A stretch of DNA of 64,000 nt from Odobenus rosmarus divergens (Eukaryota > Chordata > Mammalia > Carnivora > Odobenidae): contig NW_004450303.1 in the NCBI RefSeq assembly GCF_000321225.1, forward strand, positions 3,097,117 through 3,161,116, in the 5' to 3' direction. Positions 53,260 to 64,000 of the stretch are shown here, in pieces. How positions within the stretch are numbered: the first letter of the stretch is position 1; every line of letters starts with the position of its first letter. The notes beneath the pieces were generated by a model. That model had not been told where the DNA came from. It ran no database searches and saw nothing but the letters and a program-made list of their open reading frames with translations. Both the position numbers and the translations under genes were made by a program.

Positions 53260-53284
53260 TTTTGTTTTTTGTTTTTTAAAGAAT

Positions 53285-53320
<36 letters not shown>

Positions 53321-53469
53321 GAGAGAGAAACAGCATGAGAGGGGAGAGGGTCAGAGGGAGAAACAGGCTCCCCGCTGAGCCGGGAGCCCGTGGGGCTCGA
53401 TCCCAGGATTCCAGGATCATGACCTGAGCCGAAGGCAGTCGCCTAACCAACTGAGCCACCCAGGCGCCC
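53260..53469 (-). mobile_element. CanSINE with (TTTA)n tail
   Basis: Perfect 17-bp duplication AGAAATTGGCCATTTGT (53243-53259 and 53470-53486). The tail complement contains about nine TTTA units (53284-53320). Confidence 0.97.
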
Positions 53470-53486
53470 AGAAATTGGCCATTTGT

Positions 53487-54639
53487 ATATTACATAACTA
53501 AAATGGCTAGGATGGTGGGTCATGTAATAACAGGAAGATTTTCTTTAGTACAGCTTTTTCTATGCATAGGAATAGCTTTTGCTTTCTTCTATTATATAAA
53601 GATATTGAAAAATGTGGTTGTAGCTGCCTAATATTGTAATGCCTGATGTGAAAGCTGTAGGTGCCTATCCTCCCAGGCATCTCATATGTCAGGACCTTTC
53701 TGTCATTCATCGTTTTGATGGCAAACAGACACAGTGCATAGTACAAATAAAAACGCTTTGTTTTCTCTTTTTTCTGCTTCTTGTTTCTCTTCCCCTTCCC
53801 CCCCCGCCCCCCGCCCAAGGAGTAACTTTGACAATCACAGACCTTCTCAGGTCTCTTTCCTTTTCAGTTCTTAAATGAATATTTGTGACAAGGATATCCC
53901 AAAATGACAATTGTTTGTCTATTGCAAGACATTTTTTTCTGGACGTCATCAGACATTATGTTCAGCCCCTGGGCTGCTGTGTTTTCGAGGTCTAGCTGGT
54001 CAGCTGGAGGGGGTTAGTGCCCCCCATAAGGCTTTATGGAAGAACTACAGCATCAACATTTTGACCCTATCTGAGAGAAAATGGAAAATAAGGAAAAATA
54101 AATTGTACCTTTGTGCTTAGATTTAAAAACAGAATTTTGGATTCCAGGAACACGGAAACTTGGAATGGAGCTAACTACTCTAAAATTGACCTTGTCAGGT
54201 ATTCAAAGATTTCCCAAAAGTTATACATTCCTTTTTATTTGAAGCTATATATCAAGATCCTTATCTTGTTTTAACCTGAGCTTTGTCTATTCCAAATAAT
54301 AAAAGATGAACCATTAGGTAAATATCTTTCTATTTCCATTGCTCCCAACTGGAGTAGTGCCACAGTCTTTTATTTGGTGATTTTATTTCTACTGTTGCTT
54401 TCTTTTATTTTTTATGTAGCAGAAAGAACTAGTTTTAAAAGTTTTAAAAGTGTCATGTATGCCACACCCCTGAGTAAACCCTTCAGTGGTTCTAGGTGTC
54501 TGTTTTAAAATACTCAGTTTTGCCTGACAGAACTTTTCTCAATCAAGTGCTATTATTTATTTGATCTACTTGTTTATTTGCTTACTGTCTGTTTCTTCTA
54601 TTAAACTATTAGCTTTATGAGGACCCTATCAGCTTATCC
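53487..54639. other. Unassigned sequence
   Basis: No repeat family recognised apart from the C-rich tract at 53792-53816. Short frames on both strands were not accepted. Confidence 0.5.
53792..53816 (-). other. C-rich tract; quadruplex potential on the minus strand
   Basis: CCCCTTCCCCCCCCGCCCCC then CGCCC: four or more G-runs of at least three on the complement with one- or two-base loops. Confidence 0.65.
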
Positions 54640-56260
54640 ATCCATTTTTTTTAATTCATACAGCATGAACGAGATAAAAATGTTTTCTGACCACATGGGG
54701 CTTACAGTTTATTTTTTTAATTTTTATTTATCATTATTTTTTAAAGATTTTATTTATTTATTTGACAGAGAGGGAGAGAGAGCAGGAACACAAGCAGGGG
54801 GAGTGGGAGAGGAAGAAGCAGGCTTCCTGTCGAGCAGGGAGCCTGATGCGGGACTCGATCCCAGGACCCTGGGATCCTGACCTGAGCCGAAGGCAGACGC
54901 TTAACGACTGAGCCACCCAGGCGCTTAGGGCTTACAGTTTAATAGGCAGAAAAATCAAACAGTTTATAAGTTGAAGTGTGATATTCAATTTTAGAGAAAA
55001 TAACACCAGGGGAGTACATTGCAGGAATATTTAGACAGGCTGAGGAATGGGATTGGGTCAGAAAAATACGTCTGGTGTGAAGTGATATATAAGCTGAAAC
55101 CCAAAAGATAAACAGAAGCTAACCAGGCAATGAAGATAGCTAAGAATGTTTCTGGAAGAGGAGGGAGAAGCTAAAAGACTTATACTGTGAATGTTTGTAA
55201 TATGGTTCAACGTGGGTGGTTCTTGGCGTGTGAGTTGAGTGGCAAAAAAGGATGCTAGATAGATAAGGATTGTACAAACCATCCCTGAACCCAAAAGCAT
55301 CAGAAAGCCACAGAGGTGATATACACAAGGATTCGGAGGACCGTGGTAACATTTTGTCCTTCACTGTAGAGAACGACCTGGGGGAAGGGATGGAGGTAAG
55401 CGAGTTAAAGGACATTTTGAATAACCCAGGTGAGTAACTAGGCTGACTTAGAATGGGACCATCATGAAGCTATTGGGAAAAGAGAAAAATCTGAGGAGAT
55501 AGTAGGCAGTAGGTTAAACAAGATTTGATTTTGGACCAAATGTGGAAGTGAAGGAGAGGAATGAGTCAGGGAAAACTGTGATTCTGGGTTGGGCAGTGGG
55601 AAACACCTAGGAAGAAGCTAGTTGGAAGAGAGGTGAGGATGATGTGTTCAGTTTGGGCTATACTGAGCTGAAGATGCCCAGAAGCCATGCAAGTAGCAGT
55701 GTCCAAAAACCAGTGTCCACACAAGTCTGAAGCTTCACAGAGAAATCTGGCACAAAGATTTCAGATTTAGAACCATGGAAGTTGATAAAAACCACCAGTG
55801 GTGCATGTGTAGAGCAAGAAGGGAAGGTGGCCTGGGACTAAACCTTGAGGATCTCGTTCATATTGAAAGGGCAAACAGCAGAGGGGGACCTTTACACAAT
55901 ATCTGAGAGGCAAAAAGTTTAGAATTATAGAAGTCAATGGAAGAAAATGTTTCAAGGGAGGAGTGGTCAACAAGTAGTGAAATGTCCCCAGTAGATCAAT
56001 AAAGAAAAATTTATCAGTCACCTTAACAGTAGTGGTTTCGGTAGCATGGTAGGGGAGCAAACTGGATTGCAGTGGGATACAGGGAATGAGAATTAACGTA
56101 GGTAACATTTACCGGTGCTTGAAGAGGAAGACGTGTAGAGGGACACCTGAAAGTGTCTACGCAGTCAGCGAATTTATTTTTAATATGGCAGATGCTCAAA
56201 CATGCTACATACTTTTGTAAAACCGGCAGTAGAAAGTGAGTGATGGAAGCCACCAAAGTA
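54640..56260 (-). mobile_element. L2 LINE, 3' end through reverse transcriptase, with a CanSINE
   Basis: The 3' end (left) shows CATGAACGAGATAAAAATG and GGGGCTTACAGTTTA|AATAGGCAGA split by a CanSINE. The RT is legible in a minus-strand frame at 56108-55767: ATETTTVKVTDKFFFIDL, LGTFHYLLTTPPLKHF and QGLVPGHLPFLLYTCTTGG, corresponding to 'TETALVKVTND... HSLLLETL... QGSVLGPLLFSIYT' of L2/CR1-type RTs. The YADD catalytic box expected next is lost to frame decay. This is the best-preserved L2 here; it is inactive. Confidence 0.85.
54712..54927 (-). mobile_element. CanSINE nested in L2
   Basis: Perfect 14-bp duplication GGGCTTACAGTTTA (54698-54711 and 54928-54941) within L2 sequence. Young body; head complement GCCACCCAGGCGC. 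Confidence 0.97.
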
Positions 56261-57229
56261 AGTGGAGAAAATGTTCCAATCTTTGTATTCCAGAACTCTA
56301 TGTGATTTTCTAAGATGTAGGCAAAATCAAATATTGGAAAATTATATTAATTATACTACTAATAATGACAACAGGATTCTATTTTCATGCAATTTCCATT
56401 GGTCTGTCAAATATTATAAAAATGTGTTAGGCATGGAGTGGATTTTGACTCATAATTTCCTTAATATAAACTTAGTTTGGATTTTATTATTTACAAGATG
56501 TTTTAAGTTGAACTTTTGGGAGCATATCCATCCATTTGTTACACAGTTCATGCTAAAAGTCCTCAAACTTTCTGAGTAACAGTACTGAGCATTATGTTAA
56601 ACAGCCACAGAGTGCAAAGCAATGCAAATGTCTTGTTCAGTGTAAAGTAACAAAGTGTGGTGTATACTAGTCAGATATGTTACACTAATGAGAACAAAAT
56701 TAGTTTTGACACATTTCTGACGTGTTCTCTACCACACACGAAGAGTTACATCAGAGCAACAAAAGATATCATTGTTGAGCCTAGAAAAGGCCAGGATATG
56801 CCGTACTTGGACAGACCCTGCCTCCCTCCCAGGGGGACCAGAGTAGAAACCTAAATGACCCTCCAGGTTGAACCAATTCAGAGGTTTGAAACTATCTAGA
56901 AGTTCAGACTGGAAAGTTAGGGGCCACCATTGAAGAACTTGAGAGGTGACAAATTCCACAAGGATGTGCATTTGGTGAAAACGTGAGTAAACTCTAATCA
57001 GCTCCTATACAAAGTGAATGGAAACTGCAGAGAACTCATGCGGATTATTAGAAAGAAGAAAGAGTTGGATGTTACCTTCATTTGATCCACAGTTTCTTTT
57101 TTCTTTCTATGGATACAGTTGTGAGAATCATTCCAGAAGATAACATGGAAAATGCACATGTTGGTTATTAGTCCAATAACAGAAACTGTTGGGATTTAAG
57201 TTTTTGGAAGATATGAAATGGAAAGAGCA
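56261..57229. other. Unassigned sequence
   Basis: No repeat family or gene recognised. The 105-codon plus frame at 56262-56579 is AT-driven, without motifs. Confidence 0.5.
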
Positions 57230-57450
57230 TTCAATGTCGATAGGGTAAACTACAGCCCATGGGCCAAATCAAGCCACCACCTGTTTTTTGTTAGTAAAGT
57301 TTTATTAGAACACAGCTTCACTCATTTGTTTATGTCTCATCTGTGGCTGAGGCAGAGTTTAATCATTGTGACAGACACCTTATGGACTGCAAAGCTGCAA
57401 ATATTTACTATTTGGTCCTTCAGTGAAAAGTTTGCCCGTCTCTTAGTCCA
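57230..57450 (+). mobile_element. hAT-type nonautonomous transposon
   Basis: GGGTAAACTACAGCCCATGGG, CCAAATCAAGCCACCACCTG, AGTAAAGTTTTATTAGAACAC, GCAAAGCTGCAAATATTTAC and TCAGTGAAAAGTTTGCCCG follow the same consensus as the copy at 41105-41310, here reaching both ends. Terminal repeats are worn. Confidence 0.85.
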
Positions 57451-58048
57451 GTGAGTAAGTTTAATGTAAAAATTTTTTCTTTCCCTAAGCTTCTTGTTTT
57501 CATCCCACCTAAAAAATATGCTGACGCAAATAGCAAATGCAAATGATTTAATTTGTAAATTTGCAAATTCTGACTAAAGGCTTAATTACTTCTCAATCAG
57601 TTTTCTCCGATTTGAGTGGAAACTAATGGGAGGAAATAGAAGAAAGGTCAGTGTGTAGAGATAAACAGTGGCAGTAAAACAGCCAAGGAAACCTCAATTC
57701 GTAAAGTCAAATGCACTTCCAAAGAAAATATTTCCAGTTTTAATATCACTTCAATATCTTGTCAGATAACACACAGACTCAATTTTCCAAAGGCTAAAAA
57801 ATAAAATAATGGATTTCATTCTTTTTTGTTCTCTTGTCCTTATCTAGTCTTAATTTCTTTATAAGGAAGGAAACAAAAGAGAAAGAAAATGTGGTATCTA
57901 TTGAAATGCCTTTTCTCTACTTGGTAGTAGTGAAATTAAGTCAAAGCTCTCCAACTAAAGACTAAAATGCTATTCTTATAATTTGCTCCGTCAAACTGGG
58001 GCTTCATTTCCACACTTCTCAAAAACTTTTTCTGTGGTAGGTTATCAT
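57451..58048. other. Unassigned, repeat-free, with octamer-type motifs
   Basis: ATGCAAAT (57537-57544, POU octamer) and the 12-bp palindrome AATTTGCAAATT (57558-57569) lie 14 bases apart. The remainder is AT-rich without recognised features. Confidence 0.4.
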
Positions 58049-58064
58049 AGAATTTGATAAGTGA

Positions 58065-58458
58065 GGGACGCCTGGATGGATCAGTCAGTTAAGTGTCTGC
58101 CTTCAGCTCAGGTCATGATCCCAGGGTCCTGGGATGGATTCCTTCAACAGGCTCCTTGCACAGTGGGGAGTCTGCTTCTCCCTCCCTGCTGTTGCCCCTG
58201 CTTGTACTCTCTCTCACTCTCTCTGACAAATAAATAAATAAAATCTTTAAAAAAAAGATTTTATTTATTTATTTGAGAGAGAGAATGAGAGAGAAAGAGC
58301 ACATGAGAGGCGGAGGGTCAGAGGGAGAAGCAGACTCCCTGCTGAGCAGAGAGCCTGATGTGGGACTCGATCCCGGGACTCCAGGATCATGACCTGAGCC
58401 AAAGGCAGTTGCTTAACCAACTGAGTCACCCAGGCACCTGTAAATAAAATCTTTAAAA
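58065..58458 (+). mobile_element. CanSINE, split by another CanSINE
   Basis: Sense copy (head GGGACGCCTGGATGGATCAG) whose A-tail TAAATAAAATCTTTAAAAA occurs on both sides of the inserted second element. Outer duplication AGAATTTGATAAGTGA is perfect (58049-58064 and 58459-58474). Confidence 0.97.
58254..58440 (-). mobile_element. CanSINE inserted in the tail of another CanSINE
   Basis: Antisense copy with head complement GAGTCACCCAGGCACCTG. It is flanked by the host SINE's tail sequence TAAATAAAATCTTTAAAAA at 58235-58253 and 58441-58459 (19 bp, perfect). The two elements lie tail to tail and form a long imperfect inverted repeat. Confidence 0.97.
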
Positions 58459-58529
58459 AGAATTTGATAAGTGAAGTTTGAATAATTTCTATTACCTGTT
58501 CTTGGGCAAAAATAGATATCAAATGCTTA

Positions 58530-58960
58530 AAAAATATATACCCTTTGACCAAGAAATTTCTTTACTTCAAAATCATCCTAAATACATTAAGGATATAGCC
58601 AAATATTTAGTTATAGAATGTATAACACAAAATTCTTTATAATAGATAAATATGAAAAGCTTCCAAATGACCAGTAATACAGGATTTGGTTAAACAAATT
58701 ATGGTATATACATTGAACGGTCTACTTAAAATCATTGAATGGTACTGGAGTAGAATTTCTTAATGAAAAATGTTCATAATCTCATCTGCATGAAGGAAAC
58801 AAGATACAACATGGTATGTGCATATTGGTCCAATTTTTATTTAAAGCTATATCTTTATACTTATATCCCAGTTCTTAATCTTAAAGTTTATCAGGTTTAT
58901 GTGGTTTAATTTAGAAATATACATATCAAGTTTTTAATTGTGATTATTTTAACAATGGCA
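58530..58960 (+). mobile_element. Old L1M ORF2 end/3' UTR
   Basis: ATACCCTTTGACCAAGAAAT, ATCATCCTAAATACATTAAGG, GGTTAAACAAATTATGGTAT and AAATCATTGAATGGTACTGG follow the sense order 'ctttgacccagcaattccac ... ggttaaataaattatggtaca'. Strongly diverged. Confidence 0.65.
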
Positions 58961-59478
58961 TTATAGATATTTTAAATGTTAAAAACTATATATTCTCATT
59001 TTTTCTAAACAAATAAGTTTTCTTATATAACAATATTATTTTATATTTTATTAAAGGCTCTTACCTAATAATTAAATGTAGAAATAAAATTACAGTATAG
59101 TTTTTGCTATTAGTTAAATTTTCACTTAAAATATTTATGGAGTTACTTTGAAAAGTTTCCGAAATGAAAGTGATACTATATTTGAATTAGATTTACTTGA
59201 GTAAAAAGCTGAGAAATAGACTTCTCTTGATATTAACATTCCTGACTGAGAAATGACCAAGGCCATTGAACTAGATGAACTTTGAAGTATATTTCTAGTC
59301 TAACAATTTATTAAAAGTGCCCAAAGATGTGGACCTCAGCTCCTAATTTACTTCACATCAGAGACTCTGCTTTTAGAAGTCAACAGATTGTGGTACGAGT
59401 GAAATATAGTGGTTAAAAAAATTCAATCTTACAAATCAAGAATCAAGTTTAGAGGTGATCATTTGTCAAAAAATAGGT
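58961..59478. other. Unassigned; possible MIR tail
   Basis: AT-rich. TTGAACTAGATGAACTTTGAAG at about 59267-59288 resembles a MIR end. Confidence 0.35.
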
Positions 59479-59489
59479 TAGATTAGCTT

Positions 59490-59694
59490 TTTCTTTTTTT
59501 TAAAAAGGTTTATTTATTTGAGAGAGAGAGAGAGAGAATGAGCAGGAGGAGCAGAGGGAGAGGGAGAGAGAATCTCAAGTAGGCTCAATGCCCAGCGGAG
59601 TCCAACATGCGGCTCCAACCCAGGACACTGAGATCAAGACCTGAGTCAAAACCAAGAGTTGGGCACTTAACTGACTGCGCCACCCAAGCACCCC
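59490..59694 (-). mobile_element. CanSINE, older subfamily
   Basis: Antisense copy of the older type (AAACCAAGAGTTGGGCACTTAA instead of GGCAGACGCTTAA). Target copies TAGATTAGCTT at 59479-59489 and 59695-59705. Confidence 0.95.
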
Positions 59695-59705
59695 TAGATT
59701 AGCTT

Positions 59706-60439
59706 AATAAAGGTTGCCCTCCGGTTCTTTAGTTCACAGTGTTACAGTAGAGTAGATGAGATTGCACAACATGCCATAGTCAGGGTCATGTTGATGAATC
59801 TAGGCCTTCCCTTTGAAAGGATCAGATCCATGTTTATGTAACTATGAGTTTTCTATTATATCTGATCATTATTTGTTACAATAAATAGCCAAGATTTAAA
59901 TTTTAATGTGCTTGTAATGAACAACTTATAAAGCAACTTGAATTTGTTTTCTAATCAGACAGTCTTATTAGGTAGTCCTGGTTGACTGGACATTGGATGG
60001 GAGGGATGTGGGTTTCACTATTTTTGGTGCACATTAGGGATATAGCACTTGAAAAATATGGAGGGGAACAGATCTCAATCTTATCCTTTCCACAGAAACT
60101 TAAACTTAAAATTGTTTTATTTCCCTTAGAATCACATACAGAAATTTACTTTGGGAATTTTTGTAATGAAATATTTTAGTTATTCTGGGAATACAATTAA
60201 TTGCAATTGGTATTTGCATTTTTAAGAAATTAGTATTTTCGAAAAGATAGTGGGTATCCCGAGCCACCATCTGAGTCCTGTGTCCTTTGGAACATGTTTT
60301 CATGCTACTATTTCTGATAGAGCTGATCCGACTCGGAATACATTGTCAATAAAAAGAACATTGGCTTAAAAGGGGTTTAATTTTACATATTCTTGTATAT
60401 GGAATGCACTTTACCTTTTTAACAAAAAGCAAGTCAAAT
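59706..60439. other. Unassigned AT-rich sequence
   Basis: No repeat family or gene recognised. Confidence 0.45.
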
Positions 60440-61072
60440 GTATGACCTGCTAGTTACATTTGAAGAACTTGGGAAGAAGAAATAAAAAAGTAAAATTGTA
60501 ATGTAGAAGAAAGCATGAAGTGAAAACTGATAGAACTGAAATAAAATTAAACAAATCCACAATTATTGTTGGAGACTTCAGTATTCTTGTCTCAGTAACT
60601 GATAGAGCAGGTAGACAGAAAATCAGAAAGGAACTAGAAATCTTGAAAAATACGATCAACCAACATGACCTATTTGACATTTATAGACAGTTTGCCCACA
60701 CACAGCAGAATACATCATCTTCTCCATTGTACATGAAATGATCACCAACATCCACCATATTCTGGGCCATAATATAAACCCTAATGAATTAAAAAAAATT
60801 GAAATCATGCAATTATGTTCTCTGATCACAATGAAATACAAAACAGAAAGCTATCTGGAGTCAACCCCAAACTTGAACAATTTGAAAATATTCCATGGTT
60901 CAAACATAAAGTCTCAAGGAATGGAGTGAAACGCAAGCAGAGTAGGTGCAATGCAGCCATAGCAACACCTAAAGGGAATTTTTAGGATTAAAGAGTATCT
61001 TAGAAAAGAGAAAATTTCTTAAATCAGTGATCTTTATTTTACCCTAAGAAAGCAGGAAAAAAACTAATTAAA

Positions 61073-61177
61073 TTTAATTTATGCCTAAAACTAATATAAC
61101 ATTGTATGTTAATCATACTGGAATTAAATTTTAAAAATTTAAATTAAGAAACCATGAAATAAATAAAAAAACAAAAG
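61073..61177 (+). mobile_element. Tiny L1 3'-end insertion inside older L1
   Basis: TATGCCTAAAACTAATATAAC, ATTGTATGTTAATCATACTGG and AATTAAATTTTAAAAATT form the terminal tail block of a carnivore L1. Bounded by AACTAATTAAA at 61062-61072 and 61178-61188 (11 bp, perfect). Only about 100 bases of the incoming L1 were copied. Confidence 0.8.
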
Positions 61178-61932
61178 AACTAATTAAACTCAGAGGAAGC
61201 AGAAGAAAGGAAATAATAAAGATGAAGGTAGAAGAAATGAATGACATTAAAAGTAGAAAAACAACAGAAAGTAAGTGAACCCCCAAACTGGTTCTTTGCA
61301 AAGATCAATGCAATTGAGAAAAGAGAGAAGCCAACATTACCAATATCAGGAATGACACAGAAGACATCATTACAGACACTATATGTGTTTTAAAAATGAT
61401 AAAACTGCTCATTCAAAAAGGAATAGATAACATAAGTTGTCCTTTTTCTATTAAAGGAATAAAATTTGAGGTTAAAACCTTTCAACAAAGAAAATTCAAG
61501 GCTCAGCTGGTAAATTCACGGTAAATTTTGCTCAATATTTAAGAAAGAAATAATTCTAATTCAATCCAAGCTTTTATAGTAAATAGAAAAAGAAGACTTT
61601 ATATAATTCATTGGATCAGGCTAGTATTACCTTGATACCCAAACCAGACAAAATCATTACAAGAAAAGAAAACTGCATATCAAAATCTTATATGAACATA
61701 GACACTACTATCCTGCAACAAGTATCAGCAGATTGAATCCATTAATACATGAAAAAAGATAAGGCGCTATGACTAAATGCAGTTTATTCTTGGAATACAA
61801 GTTTGGCTTAAAATTTGAAAATGAATTGATGTAACTCATCATATTAAATACTGAAAAAATCATATGATTATCTCAATAGATGCAACAAAAGCATTTGACA
61901 AAATTACATATCCATTCACAATATGAACTCTC

Positions 61933-62165
61933 GGGTGCCTGGGTGGCTCAGTCGTTGGACGTCTGCCTTCAGCTCAGGTCATGATTCCATGGTCCTGGGA
62001 TCGAGCCCTGTGTCAGGCTCCCTGCTCTGCAGGAAGCCTGCTTCTCCCTCTCCCACTCCCCCTGCTTGTGTTCCCTCTCTCGCTGTCTCTCTCTCTCTGT
62101 CAAATAAATAAATAAATAAAATTTAAAAAAATAAAAATAAATAAATTGTATAAACAACAACAACA
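61933..62165 (+). mobile_element. CanSINE nested in L1
   Basis: Young sense copy (head GGGTGCCTGGGTGGCTCAG) with a perfect 15-bp duplication ACAATATGAACTCTC (61918-61932 and 62166-62180). The tail is extended by AATAAA and (CAA)n units. Confidence 0.97.
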
Positions 62166-64000
62166 ACAATATGAACTCTCAATTAACTAAGAATAGGCAA
62201 GAACTTCCTCACCCTGATTAAGGGCATCTCTTTGAACAACATTTCAGTTACCATCACACTTAATGGTGAAAGACTCTTCCCCTAAGATTAGAACCAAGGC
62301 GAAGATGTCTGCTATCTCCTCTCCTATTCATCATTGTTCTAGTCAATGCAATAAGGAAGGAAAATGAAATAAAAAGCACCCAGACCTGAAATGAACTGTC
62401 TTCATAGATTATATGATTGCCTATGTAGAAAATTCCAAAACAATCTTTTAAAAACAGTGACTAAAATGAAGTAAGGTTAGTGGGTTTACAGAATATAAGG
62501 TTAGTGTACAAAAATCAACTGTATTTTTATATACAAGCAGTGAACAATTAGAAATTGAAATAAAATATGTGAGTAATCTGTATGTAAAAAACAAAATCAC
62601 CACTGAAGAAACGTATAAAAGTAGACCTAAATAAATGGAGAGATATGTTGTGTTCTTATATTAGAATATTCAATATTAAGATGTCAATTCTCCCAAAACT
62701 GATTTACAGATTCTATGTGATCCCAATAAAAATTCCAGATGTTTTTGGTAGAAATTACAAGCTGAATTTAAAATTTACATGGAAAGGCAAAAGAGCTAAA
62801 TTGCCAAAATAATTTTGGAAAAAAGTAAAACAGAGAACTCACACTACCTGATTTTAGGACTTTAATAATCAAGTCAAAGTCACTTTGACAAAATGATAAA
62901 CACATAGATCAATGACATAAAATAGATTTCAGAAATATACCCACACTTATATGGTCAATTAATTTCTTATGATCAATTAATTTCTGATAAAGATACAAAC
63001 CTAATTGAAGAAATGAAGACTATCCTTTTATTAAATAATACTGGAAAAATTGGACAACCTTACAAAAAAGGAACATTGATTCATACCTCACACCATACAG
63101 AAAAATTAACTAAAATGTTGCACTAACCTCAATGTAAAGTTAAAAACCATGCGATTTGTAGAAGGAAACAGAAAACAAAGATTTCTTGGCTATAGCAGCA
63201 AAACTATGGTGCCTAAGAAAAAACAAAAGAAATTGGACTTTACCAAAATGGCAAACTTTTACGCAAGTACAGTAAAATAAAAGACAAATATTTCCAAACA
63301 TATATATCATAAAAGATTTTTATTCAGAATAGAATAAGTACTCCTAAAACTGAAAAACAAGAAAGCAATCCAATTAAAATATAGGCAAAATATCTGAATG
63401 GATATTTCCCTAAAGAAAATATATGGGTGGCAAATAAGCACATGGAGAGAGAGCTCAACATTAGTTGTCATTAGGGAAATTTAAATTAAAGCTACAATGA
63501 CATATCATTATGTACCTATTAGAATGACTACATTATAAAAAATCAAACAAACAAGAACCTGGGCATACCAAGTGCTGGTGGGGATGTAGGGCAACTGAAA
63601 CTCTCATTTATTGCTGGTGAAATGCGGAATGGTAGAGAGGCTTTGGAAAATAGTTTGGCAGTTTCTTAAAGAATTAAACATGTGCTTACCATATGCCCCA
63701 ATAATCCCACTCCCATGGATTTACCCAACTGAAATGAAAACCTATGCTCACAGAAACATCTTTATGAGTTGGTTACAGGGCTTGTACTTTATAATAAGTA
63801 AAAACTGGAAACAATTCCAACTGGTGAATAGAGAAGCTGAGGTAAATCCATGCTATGAAATATTAGCAACAAAAAGGAACAGACCCCTGATACAAGCTAC
63901 AGAATGGATGAATTCCAAATTAATTAGGCTTAGTGAGAGAGGCCAGTCTCAAAAGGCCACATATTATATGATTCCATTTATATGACATTCTGAAGAGGCA

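Larger units (their letters stand above)
60440..64000 (+). mobile_element. Old L1 with most of ORF2, running off the right edge
   Basis: ORF2 is legible in broken frames. The endonuclease part (60560-60930) has TIIVGDFSILVS, NQHDLFDIYRQFAH and HHILGHNINPNELKKIE. The RT part (61830-62450) includes the region homologous to TKSFDKIQH and the FADD catalytic box, which here reads FIDY at 62401-62412 (second Asp lost). The C-terminal part (63611-63985) has VERLWKIVWQFLKELN. Two later insertions lie inside: a short L1 3' end at 61073-61177 and a CanSINE at 61933-62165. No frame is intact. Confidence 0.92.

Noticed and set aside
1..64000. CRISPR arrays, bacterial operons, phage or plasmid features
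   Set aside because: The repeat content is wholly that of a mammalian nuclear genome; no regularly spaced direct repeats or prokaryotic genes are seen.

Overview
The window looks like gene-poor nuclear DNA from a caniform carnivore of the arctoid type (bear, seal, weasel relatives). The basis is the repeat content. About 36 copies of the Carnivora-specific tRNA-Lys-derived CanSINE are present, with the head GGGCGCCTGGGTGGCTCAG, a CT-rich body and an AAATAAATAAAATCTT tail. Carnivore-type L1 3' ends (GATGGGTTAGCCTGGTGATGGG) also recur. The dog-type young SINE (head with CCTGGGTGGCGCAGCGG) and the cat-type variant are not seen, which argues against Canidae and Felidae. A run of exactly 50 N at 6827-6876 is an assembly gap.

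No intact protein-coding gene, rRNA, true tRNA or CRISPR array can be supported. Nearly every open frame is a chance frame, a low-complexity frame or part of a transposable element. The only non-transposon coding-like signals are two short phase-compatible exon candidates (7444-7521 and 7750-7872) and two gene remnants that could not be named (about 9360-9720 on + and about 10220-10930 on -).

Layout. 0-13 kb: AT-rich unique DNA with CanSINEs, an L1M carrying an LTR-like insertion, an L2 split by a MER5-type element and a CanSINE, the exon candidates and the two gene remnants. 13-22 kb: an L2 > L1 > CanSINE nest, several antisense L1 3' ends, an older L1 with a CanSINE inside, a CanSINE doublet, an LTR-like segment, a 57-bp duplication 1.33 kb apart, and a tiny L1 with an inverted 5' end (twin priming). 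22-28 kb: MIR, L1 and L2 pieces, then a nearly complete but dead Tigger1 DNA transposon on the minus strand and a Tigger2/MER8-type element. 28-38 kb: antisense L1M copies riddled with CanSINEs, including a tandem pair with three target-site copies, plus a unique block with clustered CRE, AP-1 and homeodomain-like motifs near 33.8-34.0 kb. 38.7-40.0 kb: the youngest-looking L1, 5'-truncated, with a perfect 17-bp target-site duplication. 40-58 kb: unique DNA with hAT elements, an MLT1-type solo LTR, a long GGAA/GAAA tract, and two large antisense L2 copies in which reverse-transcriptase segments can still be read. 58-64 kb: a CanSINE inserted tail-to-tail into another CanSINE, and an old sense L1 whose ORF2 runs off the right edge.

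The retrotransposons form a readable relative chronology through nested target-site duplications: L2, MIR and L1M first, then DNA transposons and LTRs, then carnivore L1, then CanSINEs. All family names come from remembered consensus features, not from a database search. Long stretches marked unassigned are ones in which nothing was recognised; they are not claimed to be functionless.
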